Below, piece after piece: positions 63,959-64,000 of a stretch of DNA of 64,000 nt. The notes under the pieces are model-generated. The model saw only the letters and a program-made list of their open reading frames with translations, had not been told where the DNA came from and did no database searches. Within the stretch, counting starts at the first letter, position 1. Each line of letters begins with the position of its first letter. Origin of the DNA: an uncultured Colwellia sp. (GTDB lineage Bacteria; Pseudomonadota; Gammaproteobacteria; Enterobacterales; Alteromonadaceae); assembly GCA_913049915.1 (NCBI GenBank), contig CAJWZC010000002.1, forward strand, positions 35,318-99,317, read 5' to 3'. Made by a program: the position numbers and the translations under genes.

Positions 63959-64000
63959 ACTCACTATGTCCAATACTGAAGAGTATCGGACATAGTGAGT
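63959..64000. repeat. Long hairpin at the window edge, 19-bp arms
   Basis: ACTCACTATGTCCAATACT (63959-63977) and its reverse complement with one mismatch (63982-64000) face each other across a GAAG tetraloop. The palindrome reaches the last base, so its right flank cannot be judged. It may be a terminator of a gene to the right or a recombination-related palindrome for the recombinase. Confidence 0.8.

Noticed and set aside
62652..64000. Prophage
   Set aside because: Only a recombinase is present; no phage structural, replication or lysis genes are in the window.

Overview
The window looks like chromosome of an AT-rich marine gammaproteobacterium, most likely Alteromonadales and close to Colwellia. 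This rests on the gene set (TamA/TamB, a LexA-controlled UmuDC pair, DUF3297, COG4798 methyltransferase, EAL-HDOD and MASE1/CHASE remnants), strong Shine-Dalgarno sites and a tRNA with encoded CCA. I could not run a search, so the genus is an inference.

Layout. 1-1834 is the distal end of a chromosomal integron cassette array: attC-like hairpins on the + strand separate a truncated Cys-rich gene end, a decayed DUF1349 gene and an intact SIMPL-domain gene; the integrase would lie to the left. 2279-5909 holds a DUF4144-like gene, a flavin monooxygenase with DnaJ-type cysteine motifs, and YcbX. 6113-17506 is an exopolysaccharide locus: a divergent CpsD-like ATPase, a six-repeat SLBB export protein, an OmpA-like lipoprotein and a STAS protein in one tightly coupled operon; a solitary SDR on the other strand; then a Wzz-like co-polymerase, two glycosyltransferases, a priming sugar-phosphate transferase, a YvcK/CofD-like protein and a small lipoprotein. 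No flippase or polymerase is visible. 17844-23730 encodes a GEVED/LruC secreted protein with a lipoprotein, and a periplasmic binding protein overlapping a sensor kinase.

24289-26837 is a same-strand run made of a minimal J-domain protein and three unrecognised cytoplasmic proteins, two with strongly acidic tails. It is the best candidate here for an undescribed system. HflX follows, then a decayed stretch, a periplasmic solute-binding protein, a tandem nitrilase-fold protein that has lost its catalytic cysteines, a VOC protein and TamB/TamA. 40692-46080 is rich in decay: a hybrid sensor kinase, a DUF1326 gene and an AraC regulator are all broken. AzlCD, tRNA-Ser(TGA), a DUF3943 barrel protein, a transglutaminase/TPR lipoprotein, a DsbB/DsbA pair, an MtfA peptidase and SOS-controlled umuDC follow.

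57172-59157 is a compact pterin operon (folE, folM, folB, folK). After it come a broken EAL-HDOD gene, recX, an exported methyltransferase and a tyrosine recombinase at the right edge.

The striking overall pattern is selective decay. Four broken genes are regulatory (MASE1-CHASE hybrid kinase, AraC, LysR, EAL-HDOD), and DUF1349, SpoIIAA-like, PhoD-like and DUF1326 remnants add to them, while long housekeeping frames such as tamB are intact. Many genes start at TTG or GTG with a good ribosome binding site, and several starts were moved to fit Shine-Dalgarno spacing, signal peptides or the LexA box.
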